A DNA stretch of 64,000 nt, taken from Actinomycetota bacterium. GTDB taxonomy: Bacteria > Actinomycetota > Acidimicrobiia > IMCC26256 > PALSA-555. The position numbers and the translations under genes were made by a program. Within the stretch, counting starts at the first letter, position 1; each line of letters opens with the position of its first letter. Positions 8,132 through 16,130 of the stretch are shown piece after piece. The notes beneath the pieces are model-generated. The model searched no databases, was not told the origin of the DNA, and worked only from the letters and a program-made list of their open reading frames with translations. The stretch covers positions 216,982 to 280,981 of the forward strand of contig VGBR01000002.1 of NCBI GenBank assembly GCA_016870355.1, given 5' to 3'.

Positions 8132-9094
8132 GTGTCCGCACCGTCTTCGACGCAGCTGAAGGTCCTGGTTCCTGGCAACCACCTGATGGTGGATCTGCTG
8201 GGCCAGCGCGATGAGCTGCTCAAGCTCGTCGAGGCGGCCTTCCCCGTCACCATCCATGTGCGCGGGAACGAGATCACCGTCACCGGCGAGGCAGAGGATG
8301 CCGAACGGGTCGGTCGTCTCTTCGAGGAGCTCGTGCTGCTGCTGGAGCGCGGTCAGACGTTCGATCGAGATGGCATCGGTCGCACCATCGAGATGCTCAA
8401 GGCTGATCAGCGCCCGTCGGAAGTGCTCGCGACCGAGGTGCTCAAGGGTCGCAAGCCGGTGCGACCGAAGACCGCAGGTCAGAAGCGCTATGTCGACGCC
8501 GTTGCCGCGAACACCGTCACCTTCGCGATCGGTCCCGCGGGTACGGGCAAGAGCTACCTTGCCGTCGCGCTCGCGGTGCAGGCACTGCAAGCCAAGGAAG
8601 CCAACCGGATCATCCTCACTCGGCCCGCAGTCGAGGCCGGCGAGCGACTCGGCTTCCTACCCGGCGACATGCTGGCGAAGGTCGACCCGTACATGCGGCC
8701 CCTCTATGACGCGCTCTACGACATGCTCGACCCCGAAGTCGTCGCTCGGCTCATGGACCGCGGGACGATCGAGGTCGCTCCGCTCGCATTCCTGCGCGGC
8801 CGCACGCTCAACGACTCGTTCATCATCCTCGACGAGGCGCAGAACACGACGCCCGAGCAGATGAAGATGTTCCTCACGCGGCTCGGCTTCGGCTCGAAGG
8901 TCGTGGTCACCGGTGACGTCACCCAGATCGACCTGCCGGAAGGGCGCGGCCGCTCGGGGCTGCTCGCGGTGCGCGACATCCTCACCGACATCGAGGGGTT
9001 GGCGTTCGTCGAGCTCGATCGCGGCGACGTCGTCCGGCACCGCATCGTGCAGGACATCGTGCACGCCTACGAGCGAGCCGCCGAGACCCGTTGA
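8132..9094 (+). CDS. phoH: PhoH-like ATPase
   Basis: A 320-residue PhoH2-type P-loop protein. An N-terminal KH-like part (residues 1-110) precedes Walker A in AIGPAGTGKSYLAVALAVQA (about residue 132) and Walker B in IILDEAQNTTPEQMKMFL, followed by TGDVTQIDLPEGRGRSGL. These proteins bind and hydrolyse ATP and are linked to RNA metabolism. The gene precedes ybeY, the widespread phoH-ybeY pairing. The GTG start at 8132 is supported by the -10 box nine bases upstream. Confidence 0.93.
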   Translation: MSAPSSTQLKVLVPGNHLMVDLLGQRDELLKLVEAAFPVTIHVRGNEITVTGEAEDAERVGRLFEELVLLLERGQTFDRDGIGRTIEMLKADQRPSEVLATEVLKGRKPVRPKTAGQKRYVDAVAANTVTFAIGPAGTGKSYLAVALAVQALQAKEANRIILTRPAVEAGERLGFLPGDMLAKVDPYMRPLYDALYDMLDPEVVARLMDRGTIEVAPLAFLRGRTLNDSFIILDEAQNTTPEQMKMFLTRLGFGSKVVVTGDVTQIDLPEGRGRSGLLAVRDILTDIEGLAFVELDRGDVVRHRIVQDIVHAYERAAETR

Positions 9095-9104
9095 TCGAGA
9101 CCTG

Positions 9105-9656
9105 GTGACCCCATCACCTTCCGCGCCGGTCTTCGGCGCCGACGAGCAGGACGCGGTGACGGTCGATGTCCTGCGCTTCGTGCGACTCGCCCAGCTCGTG
9201 CTGCGCGAGGAGCGCGCGCCCACGGAGGCCGAGGTCTCCGTCATCTTCGTGAACGAGGAAGCGATCGCCGATCTCAACCGGCGCTTCCTCGACGAGGCCG
9301 GTCCCACCGATGTGCTCGCGTTTCCCCTCGATGACGACGCGCCGCCGAGCGGCCGGCAACCCGACGAGGGTGGGCGCGGCCCGGGCGCTCCACCCGATGG
9401 CACCGACATCCCGGTGATCCTCGGCGACGTCGTGGTCTGCCCGGCCGTGGCGGAGCGCAACGCCGCCGAACATGGCCGCGCCGTCGACGACGAGCTGGCG
9501 CTCCTGGTCGTCCATGGGGTGCTCCATCTGCTCGACTACGACCACGCCGAGCCGGAGCAAGCCGACCGGATGCAGCGGCGTGAGCGCGAGCTGCTCGACC
9601 GCTTCGCAGCGTCCGAGCACGAACCAGGAGAGCCAGGAGAGGATGTCGGCCGATGA
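9105..9656 (+). CDS. ybeY: Endoribonuclease YbeY
   Basis: A 183-residue metallo-endoribonuclease for 16S rRNA 3' maturation and ribosome quality control. The zinc motif is visible in VVHGVLHLLDYDHAEPEQAD (three histidines), and the upstream conserved part is IADLNRRFLDEAGPTDVLAF. A Pro/Gly-rich stretch before VILGDVVVCP makes it somewhat longer than average. GTG 9105 was chosen because the open frame upstream of it lies inside phoH. The stop TGA (9654-9656) overlaps the ATG of the first family B unit, a junction that would otherwise couple it directly to the CorC-like gene. Confidence 0.93.
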   Translation: MTPSPSAPVFGADEQDAVTVDVLRFVRLAQLVLREERAPTEAEVSVIFVNEEAIADLNRRFLDEAGPTDVLAFPLDDDAPPSGRQPDEGGRGPGAPPDGTDIPVILGDVVVCPAVAERNAAEHGRAVDDELALLVVHGVLHLLDYDHAEPEQADRMQRRERELLDRFAASEHEPGEPGEDVGR

Positions 9657-9775
9657 GACGCAGCGGAGCCGTGGGCGGACGCCCGGGACGGCGTAGCGGA
9701 GTCGACCCAGACCGATGAGACGCAGCGGAGCCGTGGGCGGACGCCCGGGACGGCGTAGCGGAGTCGACCCAGGCC
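9652..9775 (+). repeat. Two tandem 62-bp family B hairpin units
   Basis: Two head-to-tail units, 9652-9713 and 9714-9775, differ at a single base (9711 versus 9773). Each has a flank GACGCAGCGGA, outer arms GCCGT/ACGGC, inner arms GGGC/GCCC, loop GGAC, a GGG bulge and a right flank GTAGCGGAGTCGACC. A third copy before recO keeps the loop, bulge and flanks but has different, still paired, arms. The units sit exactly at the ATGA junction of ybeY and the next gene. Confidence 0.9.
9653..9718 (+). CDS. 21-codon open frame in family B unit 1, coupled to ybeY
   Basis: ATG 9653 overlaps the ybeY stop (ATGA), and the frame ends at TGA 9716-9718, which overlaps the ATG of the next unit. The peptide would be Arg/Gly-rich (MRRSGAVGGRPGRR...). 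It may only carry ribosomes through the repeat to the next gene. No peptide function is claimed. Confidence 0.3.
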   Translation: MRRSGAVGGRPGRRSGVDPDR

Positions 9776-9780
9776 GATGA
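9715..9780 (+). CDS. 21-codon open frame in family B unit 2, coupled to the CorC-like gene
   Basis: It has the same layout as the preceding unit. ATG 9715 overlaps the stop of unit 1, and its own stop TGA 9778-9780 overlaps the ATG (9777) of the transporter gene. The chain of ATGA overlaps keeps translational coupling from ybeY onward despite the inserted repeats. Confidence 0.3.
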   Translation: MRRSGAVGGRPGRRSGVDPGR

Positions 9781-11072
9781 GTGGCACCGACTGGCTGATC
9801 CTGGTCGCTGTCGTCCTCCTCTTCCTGTTCTCGGTGTTCCTCGCGGTTGCCGAGACGGCGTTCGTGCGGATGAACCGCATTCGGGCGATCACGCTTGCCG
9901 AGGAGGGGAAGAAGGGTGCGGCCCGGCTGGCCGAGATGCTGGAGCGGCCGGAGCAGACGCTGAACGCGATCCTTCTCTTCGTGCTCGTGTCGCAGCTCAC
10001 GAGCGCGTCGCTGCTCGGAATCCTGCTCGACGGCCAGTTCGGTGGGTTGGGAGTCGCGATCGGCCTCGTCCTCCAGATCGTCGTGTTCTTCGTGATCGGT
10101 GAGGTGGCGCCCAAGACGTACGCGGTGCAGCACACCGACCGGGCCGCACTGCTTGCGTCTCCGTTCCTGCACGCGATCACGTGGTTCAAGCCGCTCCACT
10201 TCTTGTCGCGCGGTCTGATCGGGCTCGCGAACGTCTTGCTCCCCGGCCGCGGTCTGAAGCAGGGACCGTTCGTCACCGAAGAAGACCTCCGCACGATGGC
10301 CGACGTGGCCGCCGACGAGCAGGCGATCGAGCGCGAGGAACGAAAGCTGATCCACTCGATCTTCGAGTTCGGCGACGCGGTCGTGCGCGAGGTGATGAAG
10401 CCACGCCCCGACATGGTCGCCATCGAGGCCGACGCGACGGTCGAAGAGGGCATCGAGCGGGCCATCGGTGGCGGCTTCTCGCGCATCCCCGCCTACGAAG
10501 AGACCACCGACAACATCGTCGGCCTCGTGTACCTCAAAGACCTCGTCGGTCGAGCGCGTGCGGGTGGAGGCAAGGAGCCAGTGCGCGCCTCGCTGCGTAC
10601 AGCAGTGTTCGTCCCGGAGACCAAGCGTCTGGCCGAGCTGCTGCGCGACATGCAGAGCAGGAAGTTCCACATGGCGATCGTCGTCGACGAGCACGGCGGC
10701 ACCGCCGGGCTGGTCACGCTGGAAGACCTGCTCGAGGAGATCGTCGGCGAGATCGTCGACGAGTACGACGTCGAAGAGCCCGGGGTCGTCCGACTGCCCG
10801 ACGGCACCGTGCGGGTGCCGGGCAACCTCTCCATCGACGACCTCTCCGAAGAGCTGGGTACCGAGCTGCCCGACGAGGAGTGGGACACCGTGGGCGGACT
10901 GGTCCTCAACCTCATGGGGCATGTGCCCGAGCCGCGCGAGAAGGTGCGCTTCCAGGGCTTCGAGTTCACGACCGAGCGCGTGCAGGGCCGGCGCATCGCG
11001 TCGGTGCGCATCAAGCGCCTCGCCGTTCCTCCCAAGGAGGCGGAGGAAGCGGACGCGACCCAGTCGTCGTGA
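9777..11072 (+). CDS. CNNM/CorC-HlyC family transporter-associated membrane protein
   Basis: A 431-residue protein. A DUF21 (CNNM) transmembrane domain at residues 1-180 starts with LILVAVVLLFLFSVFLAVAE. Two CBS domains follow (from about 200, with VMKPRPDMVAIEADATVEEG and later MAIVVDEHGGTAGLVTLEDL), and then a CorC_HlyC domain (LPDGTVRVPGNLSIDDLSEE). Members are linked to magnesium or cobalt efflux. The gene lies between ybeY and era, its usual place in actinobacteria. The ATG directly follows the second family B unit, whose GCGGAG may act as ribosome site, and the stop overlaps the era start. Confidence 0.9.
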   Translation: MSGTDWLILVAVVLLFLFSVFLAVAETAFVRMNRIRAITLAEEGKKGAARLAEMLERPEQTLNAILLFVLVSQLTSASLLGILLDGQFGGLGVAIGLVLQIVVFFVIGEVAPKTYAVQHTDRAALLASPFLHAITWFKPLHFLSRGLIGLANVLLPGRGLKQGPFVTEEDLRTMADVAADEQAIEREERKLIHSIFEFGDAVVREVMKPRPDMVAIEADATVEEGIERAIGGGFSRIPAYEETTDNIVGLVYLKDLVGRARAGGGKEPVRASLRTAVFVPETKRLAELLRDMQSRKFHMAIVVDEHGGTAGLVTLEDLLEEIVGEIVDEYDVEEPGVVRLPDGTVRVPGNLSIDDLSEELGTELPDEEWDTVGGLVLNLMGHVPEPREKVRFQGFEFTTERVQGRRIASVRIKRLAVPPKEAEEADATQSS

Positions 11073-12007
11073 CCGCGAGTCCCGGATCCCAGGGTCCAGC
11101 AGCTGAGGGCTTTCGATCGGGGTTCGTCACGATCGTCGGGCGCCCGAACGTCGGGAAGTCGACCCTCGTCAACCAGCTCGTCGGCACCAAGGTCGCCATC
11201 ACGTCCGCGAAGCCACAGACGACTCGCACCACCATTCGTGGTGTCCGCACCACGTCGTCATCCCAGATCGTCTTCCTCGACACACCCGGACTGCACAAGC
11301 CACGCACCGCGCTCGGGGAACGAACCAACGAGCGTGCTCGCGCGTCACTCGACGAAGTTGACGCGATCTGCGTCGTGATCGACGCGAGTGAGCCGATCGG
11401 TCGGGGCGACGGCTTCGTGTGCGAGCTCGCGCACGCCGCGGCGTCGCCCGTCGTGCTCGTGGTCAACAAGATCGATGCCGCGAACAAGGCCGCGATCGCG
11501 AGCCACCTCGCAAGTGCCGCGGCCGAGCTTGGTGACTTCGACGCGTTCGTGCCGGTGTCGGCGCGCACCGGCGAAGGCGTCGCCGCGCTCCTCTCGGAGC
11601 TCGAACCCCGGCTGCCGGAAGGTCCGCAGTACTACCCCGAAGGTGTCGTGACCGATCAGCCCGAGCTCTTCATCGCCGCCGAGCTGCTGCGCGAGCAGCT
11701 GCTGCGCGTGACGAGAGATGAGGTCCCGCACTCGATCACGGTGGAGGTGGAGCCGATCGACGACCTCGACGACGATCGCCGTCACCCCGATGACGTGCTC
11801 CGGCTCCGAGCGGTGGTGCGAGTCGAGCGGGACTCGCAGAAGGGGATCGTGATCGGCCGGGACGGGTCGGTCCTCAAGGACGCGGCGACCGCCGCCCGCC
11901 ACGAGCTCGAGGCGCTCCTCGGGACGCGGGTCTTCCTCGAGACCGCGGTCCGGGTGGATCGCGACTGGCAGCGCCGCCCCCACGCGCTCGACCGCCTGGG
12001 CTACTGA
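11069..12007 (+). CDS. era: GTPase Era
   Basis: A 312-residue GTPase for 16S rRNA and 30S maturation. G1 is in GRPNVGKSTLVNQL, the switch region in SAKPQTTRTTIRGV, G3 in FLDTPGLHKPR and G4 in VVNKIDAANK. A C-terminal KH domain carries GIVIGRDGSVLKDAATAARH. GTG 11069 overlaps the preceding stop (GTGA) and gives a family-like start after a short, poorly conserved lead. The stop is followed at once by an unusual C-rich tract and a family A repeat. Confidence 0.96.
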   Translation: MTASPGSQGPAAEGFRSGFVTIVGRPNVGKSTLVNQLVGTKVAITSAKPQTTRTTIRGVRTTSSSQIVFLDTPGLHKPRTALGERTNERARASLDEVDAICVVIDASEPIGRGDGFVCELAHAAASPVVLVVNKIDAANKAAIASHLASAAAELGDFDAFVPVSARTGEGVAALLSELEPRLPEGPQYYPEGVVTDQPELFIAAELLREQLLRVTRDEVPHSITVEVEPIDDLDDDRRHPDDVLRLRAVVRVERDSQKGIVIGRDGSVLKDAATAARHELEALLGTRVFLETAVRVDRDWQRRPHALDRLGY

Positions 12008-12033
12008 CCCGCCCCCGCCCCCCCGCCCCCCCC
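12008..12033. other. C-tract ladder, possible G-quadruplex on the minus strand
   Basis: Runs of 3, 5, 7 and 8 cytosines are separated by single guanines directly after the era stop. The complementary strand meets the four-run pattern for a G-quadruplex with one-base loops. The run lengths may vary between cells or assemblies. Confidence 0.6.
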
Positions 12034-12043
12034 GTGTGCCGCT

Positions 12044-12121
12044 GCGAGCGGCCGCGGCGCACGTATCGTGCGACGCAGCGAGTGGGGCCCGAGCGGCCGG
12101 GCGCGCAGCGCCAAGAGCGGG
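12044..12121 (+). repeat. Family A three-hairpin repeat, copy A1 (era-ctaC gap)
   Basis: Hairpin 1 has arms GCGGCGCACG/CGTGCGACGC with loop TAT (12054-12076). Hairpin 2 is GGCC, CGAGC, GGCC (12086-12098). Hairpin 3 is GGCGC, GCA, GCGCC (12100-12112). The copy ends AAGAGCGGGG. Relative to other copies the loop-closing pairs of hairpin 1 are changed on both sides, so pairing is kept except for one mismatch. Confidence 0.85.
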
Positions 12122-12129
12122 GGGTTGGT

Positions 12130-12160
12130 TTGCTGATCCTGAAGAACCCGGCGGTAGAGT
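12130..12160 (+). promoter_or_regulatory. Possible ctaC promoter
   Basis: TTGCTG (12130-12135) and TAGAGT (12155-12160) with a 19-base spacer resemble a weak sigma-A promoter. It would give a leader of about 50 bases ending in GGGGAAG just before the ctaC ATG. Confidence 0.4.
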
Positions 12161-12215
12161 GCCGACGCGCTCGGGGGTCGGGCGCATTGGCCAAGGTTCA
12201 CCGACACCGGGGAAG

Positions 12216-13403
12216 ATGAGGCTGCAGCGCACGCGCCGGGAGCTCCACACGCGATGGTGGATCCCGGCGCTCGCGACCCTGGCGTTGGTCCTGACCGCGT
12301 GCTCCACCGAGTCGGGCCCGGAGAACCGCCAGAACCCGCTGCGTCCCAAGGGCGAGTACGCGGAGAAGATCGACGACCTCTTCGGCCCGGTGTTCTGGGT
12401 CTCGGTCGTCATCGGAGTGCTGGTCGTCGCAGCCACGGTGTTGGTCGCGGTGAAGTTCCGGACGCGCAAGGGCGAGGATGTGCGTCCCAAGCAGACCCAC
12501 GGCAGCACCCCGCTCGAGATCGGCTGGACGATCCTCCCGGCCGTCATCCTCCTCGCCGTCGCCGTCCCGACGGTGAGCACGATCTTCAGCCTCGACGAGG
12601 AGCCGATCAACCCCGTCGAGGTCACCGCGGTCGCCAAGCAGTGGTGGTGGCAGTTCGACTACCCGCGCGACGACAACGGCAAGAAGGTCGTGACGGCCAA
12701 CGACATGCACATCCCCGTCGATCGCGACGTGCTCGTCACCCTTACCGCATGTGACGAGTCGTTGCCGAACACCGTGGGTACCGAGACCCCAGGATGCAAC
12801 GTGCTGCACAGCTTCTGGGTGCCCGAGCTCGCCGGGAAGCGCGACGTCGTCCCGGGACGCGAGAACCAGCTGAAGATCCGGGCCGACGAGGAGGGCGTGT
12901 ACGTGGGGCAGTGCGCGGAGTACTGCGGGTTGTCGCACGCGAACATGAAGTTCCGCGTGATCGCACAGAGCGAGTCGGAGTACCAGGCCTGGCTCGAAGC
13001 CCAGCGCGCAGACGCCGAGGTCGCACTCGACGACTCGAGCGACGTGGAAGAGCTCTTCACCGCCAAGTTCCAGTGCACCAACTGCCACACCTCGGAGGAC
13101 TCGAGCCTCAGCACCTACGGCCCGAACCTCACGCACTTCGCGAGCCGCGAGGTGTTCGCGAGCGGCTACTACGAGCTCACGCGGGAGCGGCTCATCGAGT
13201 GGTTGCTCGACGCCCCGTCGCTCATCCCGATGCAGTCCGACGACTGTCGCCTCGGCTCGCCGGGCAGCGTGGAAGGTGCGATCTGCGTCGGCATGCCATC
13301 GTTCACGAAGAACCCGCCGGAGGGCGCTGACGGGCAGCGCTTCCCGGCGATGAAGCATGAAGAAGCCGAGATCCTGGCCGACTACCTACTCTCGTTGACG
13401 TGA
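12216..13403 (+). CDS. ctaC: Cytochrome c oxidase subunit II with fused cytochrome c domain (caa3 type)
   Basis: A 395-residue lipoprotein precursor. The signal ends in LVLTAC (lipobox). Two transmembrane helices follow (about 60-85 and 105-130), with PLEIGWTILPAVILLAVAVP leading the second. The copper-A site is complete: LHSFWVPELAGKRD, then GQCAEYCGLSHANM with two Cys, His and Met. The last 120 residues carry a heme c motif FQCTNCHTSED and a distal methionine region (GMPSFTKNP), so it can take electrons directly from a c-type cytochrome or quinol-cytochrome complex. The frame is open from 12036, but ATG 12216 follows GGGGAAG and gives a proper signal peptide. Confidence 0.96.
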   Translation: MRLQRTRRELHTRWWIPALATLALVLTACSTESGPENRQNPLRPKGEYAEKIDDLFGPVFWVSVVIGVLVVAATVLVAVKFRTRKGEDVRPKQTHGSTPLEIGWTILPAVILLAVAVPTVSTIFSLDEEPINPVEVTAVAKQWWWQFDYPRDDNGKKVVTANDMHIPVDRDVLVTLTACDESLPNTVGTETPGCNVLHSFWVPELAGKRDVVPGRENQLKIRADEEGVYVGQCAEYCGLSHANMKFRVIAQSESEYQAWLEAQRADAEVALDDSSDVEELFTAKFQCTNCHTSEDSSLSTYGPNLTHFASREVFASGYYELTRERLIEWLLDAPSLIPMQSDDCRLGSPGSVEGAICVGMPSFTKNPPEGADGQRFPAMKHEEAEILADYLLSLT

Positions 13404-13413
13404 CGAACGAGAG

Positions 13414-13493
13414 GCGAGCGCCCGCGGCGCAGGTACCCTGCGCCGCAGTGAGCTGTGGCCCGAGCGGCCCGGCCCGCAGGGCCGAGAGCGGGA
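13414..13493 (+). repeat. Family A repeat, copy A2 (ctaC-ctaD gap)
   Basis: Hairpin 1 is a perfect 10-bp stem (GCGGCGCAGG/CCTGCGCCGC, loop TAC, 13424-13446). Hairpin 2 is GGCC, CGAGC, GGCC. Hairpin 3 is CGGCCC/GGGCCG with loop GCA (13470-13484). It ends GAGAGCGGGA, which supplies a ribosome site five bases before the ctaD ATG. Confidence 0.9.
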
Positions 13494-13497
13494 GAAG

Positions 13498-15462
13498 ATG
13501 ACGACCGTGGCTGGCGCGCTGACGACGGTGAAGCGGCGGCCGCTGCTGCTGCGTCGACCGACCAAGACCACTGGCGCCTTCTCGTGGTTCACCACGATCG
13601 ACCACAAGAAGATCGGCATCATGTACTGCGCCACCGCGATGCTCTTCTTCCTCGTCGGTGGACTCGAGGCGCTGCTGATCCGTCTCCAGCTCGCCGGACC
13701 GAATGGCACCGTCGTCACTGCCGCGCAGTACAACGAGCTGTTCACGATGCACGGCACCACCATGGTCTTCCTCGTGGGCATGCCGATGGCAGTCGGCATC
13801 GCGAACTACTTCGTGCCGATCATGATCGGCGCCCGCGACGTCGCGTTCCCGCGCTTGAACGCGTTCGGGTTCTACGTCGTCGTCGCCGGCGGCATCTTCC
13901 TGTACTCGAGTTGGATTCCCGGCATCAACGGCGTGCCCAACGGCGGGTGGTTCGGCTACACCCCGCTCACCGACACGCCGCTCACCGCCGGGTTCCTCCC
14001 CGGGCGCGGCCCCGACTTCTGGACCGTCGGTGTCGTCATGCTCGGGATCGGGTCCACGACGTCCGCGATCAACTTCATCGTCACCATCCTCAACCTGCGA
14101 GCGCCGGGCATGACCCTCATGCGCATGCCGGTGTTCGTGTGGATGATGCTCGTCGTCGCGTTCCTCACCGTGTTCGCGATGCCGATCATCACGGTCGCGC
14201 TGATCATGGTCTTCTTCGACCGCAACTACGGCTCGCTGTTCTTCCAAGCCTCGGCCGGCGCCGATCCGCTGCTGTATCAGCATCTCTTCTGGCTGTTCGG
14301 CCATCCCGAGGTGTACATCCTGATCCTGCCCGGCATGGGCATCGTGTCGGAGATCCTGCCGGTGTTCTCGCGCAAGCCCTTGTTCGGGTACTCGGTCGTG
14401 GTGTTCTCGGGGATCGCGATCGGTTTCCTCGGCTGGGGCGTGTGGGCACACCACATGTTCGCCACGGGGCTCGGTCCGGTCGCGATCTCAGCCTTCGGCG
14501 TGTCGACGATGCTCATCGCGGTTCCCACCGGCGTGAAGATCTTCAACTGGTTGTCCACGGTGTGGCGTGGCGCAGTCCGTCTCACCACCGCCATGCTCTT
14601 CGCGCTCGGCTTCATCGCGATGTTCACGATCGGTGGCCTCTCTGGGGTGCTGCACTCCGTGGTGCCGTCGGACACCCAGCAGACTGATACCTACTTCGTC
14701 GTGGCGCACTTCCACTACGTGCTCTTCGGCGGTCTGTTGTTCGGGGTGTTTGGTGGCTTCTACTACTGGCTCCCGAAGGTGTACGGCCGGATGCTCGATG
14801 AGCGCGTCGGGAAGATCAACTTCTGGACGATGCTGATCGGGTTCAACCTCACGTTCTTCCCGATGCACTTCGTCGGTCTCTACGGGATGCCGCGTCGCAC
14901 CTACCGGTACGACGCAGGGCTCGGTTGGGACGCCTGGAACCTCGTCGAGACGATTGGCGCGTTCGTCATCGCCGTCTCGACCCTGATCTTCCTCGCCAAC
15001 ATCATCGTGTCGATCATGCTGAAGCGTGGCGCCGTCGCTGGCGACGACCCGTGGGACGGCCGCACCCTCGAATGGACGACGACCTCACCGCCGCCGGACT
15101 ACAACTTCGCCGACATCCCCGAGATCGAGGGGCGCGACGCGCACTGGCACCACAAGTACACCGAGGACGAAGAGGGACGGCTCATGCCGTTGCCGAGCGG
15201 TGGCGCCGCCGCCGCAGCGGAGGGCGACGGCCATCACGACGGCATCCACATGCCCTCACCGTCGATCTACCCGTTGATCACGGGCCTCGGCTTGCTCCCG
15301 CTCGGCTACGCCGCCGTGTACCACAGCTTCGCGTGGCTCGGTGTGGGCGTGGTCGTGCTCCTGTACGGCCTGTACGCCTGGGCGATCGAACCAGGCACGG
15401 AACCAGACGAGTCCGACCATGGCGGCGGGGCGCCGGCGCGCGTTCCCGAGCCGGTGCACTGA
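13498..15462 (+). CDS. ctaD: Cytochrome c oxidase subunit I
   Basis: A 654-residue heme-copper oxidase subunit with 12 core helices and an extra C-terminal membrane segment after a charged loop. Heme a ligand His is in FTMHGTTMVFLVGMP. The copper-B and Tyr crosslink motif is HLFWLFGHPEVYILILPGMG (GHPEVY, the A1-type proton channel glutamate). Further copper-B histidines are in WAHHMFATG, and the heme ligands in VVAHFHYVLFGG. K-channel residues in AVPTGVKIFNWL are present. It reduces oxygen to water with proton pumping. The ATG lies directly behind repeat A2. Confidence 0.97.
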   Translation: MTTVAGALTTVKRRPLLLRRPTKTTGAFSWFTTIDHKKIGIMYCATAMLFFLVGGLEALLIRLQLAGPNGTVVTAAQYNELFTMHGTTMVFLVGMPMAVGIANYFVPIMIGARDVAFPRLNAFGFYVVVAGGIFLYSSWIPGINGVPNGGWFGYTPLTDTPLTAGFLPGRGPDFWTVGVVMLGIGSTTSAINFIVTILNLRAPGMTLMRMPVFVWMMLVVAFLTVFAMPIITVALIMVFFDRNYGSLFFQASAGADPLLYQHLFWLFGHPEVYILILPGMGIVSEILPVFSRKPLFGYSVVVFSGIAIGFLGWGVWAHHMFATGLGPVAISAFGVSTMLIAVPTGVKIFNWLSTVWRGAVRLTTAMLFALGFIAMFTIGGLSGVLHSVVPSDTQQTDTYFVVAHFHYVLFGGLLFGVFGGFYYWLPKVYGRMLDERVGKINFWTMLIGFNLTFFPMHFVGLYGMPRRTYRYDAGLGWDAWNLVETIGAFVIAVSTLIFLANIIVSIMLKRGAVAGDDPWDGRTLEWTTTSPPPDYNFADIPEIEGRDAHWHHKYTEDEEGRLMPLPSGGAAAAAEGDGHHDGIHMPSPSIYPLITGLGLLPLGYAAVYHSFAWLGVGVVVLLYGLYAWAIEPGTEPDESDHGGGAPARVPEPVH

Positions 15463-15470
15463 GGTCAGCG

Positions 15471-16130
15471 ATGGCGACGATCGAGCAGACGACCGAGATC
15501 GGGGCACCCGCGCATCGCGGTGCGTCGCCGGGTCACGACCCGCATGCGACGGCCACCGGGGTGCCCAACACCAAGCTGGCGATGTGGATCTTCCTCGCGT
15601 CGGACTGCCTCTTCTTCGGAGCGTTCATCGCGACGTACCTGCTCTACCGAGGTCGCGACAAGGTCGGCCCCGGGCCCAAGGAGCTGTTCGACATCCCGTT
15701 CACGTCGGCGACCTCGTTCATCCTCCTCATGAGCTCGCTCACGATGGTGCTCGCGCTCGCGGCCATCCAGCGCGGAGACGAGCGCCGGCTGCGGATCTGG
15801 CTGTTGGCCACCGCGTTGCTCGGCGCCACGTTCATCGCCGGTCAGGTGTTCGAGTTCACCGAGTTCAACCACGAAGGGCTCAACCTGAACACGAACCTGT
15901 TCGGGTCGACCTTCTTCATCCTCACCGGCTTCCACGGCGCGCACGTGACCGCCGGGATCATCTGGCTCATGTCGCTCTGGGGGATGGCATCGCAGGGCCG
16001 TCTGAAGCAGGGTGACTCGGAGAAGGTCGAGATCGCCGGCCTCTACTGGCACTTCGTCGATGTCGTGTGGATCGTGATCTTCACCGTGATCTACCTGGTG
16101 CCGCAGCCCGCGGCGCCTGGCGGCGGATGA
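15471..16130 (+). CDS. ctaE: Cytochrome c oxidase subunit III
   Basis: A 219-residue membrane protein with five helices typical of actinobacterial subunit III. The start is soluble and histidine-containing, then KLAMWIFLASDCLFFGAFIA, FHGAHVTAGIIWLMSLWG and GLYWHFVDVVWIVIFTVIYL, which includes the conserved HFVD. Subunit III stabilises the catalytic core of the oxidase. ATG 15471 follows GAGGTCAGCG after the ctaD stop. The stop overlaps the next start (ATGA). Confidence 0.95.
   Translation: MATIEQTTEIGAPAHRGASPGHDPHATATGVPNTKLAMWIFLASDCLFFGAFIATYLLYRGRDKVGPGPKELFDIPFTSATSFILLMSSLTMVLALAAIQRGDERRLRIWLLATALLGATFIAGQVFEFTEFNHEGLNLNTNLFGSTFFILTGFHGAHVTAGIIWLMSLWGMASQGRLKQGDSEKVEIAGLYWHFVDVVWIVIFTVIYLVPQPAAPGGG

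Noticed and set aside
9652-9775. Tandem 62-bp units as a CRISPR remnant
   Set aside because: Units are adjacent with no spacers, no cas genes are near, and a third copy occurs singly before recO.
9114-10922. A 602-codon minus-strand open frame across ybeY and the CorC-like gene
   Set aside because: It is an antisense shadow in high-GC DNA. Its sequence is His/Arg/Asp-rich with no domain pattern, while the plus-strand genes are clear families.
12036-12215. Longer ctaC N-terminus through repeat A1
   Set aside because: It would place 60 repeat-encoded residues before the lipoprotein signal peptide; ATG 12216 has a ribosome site and a proper lipobox.
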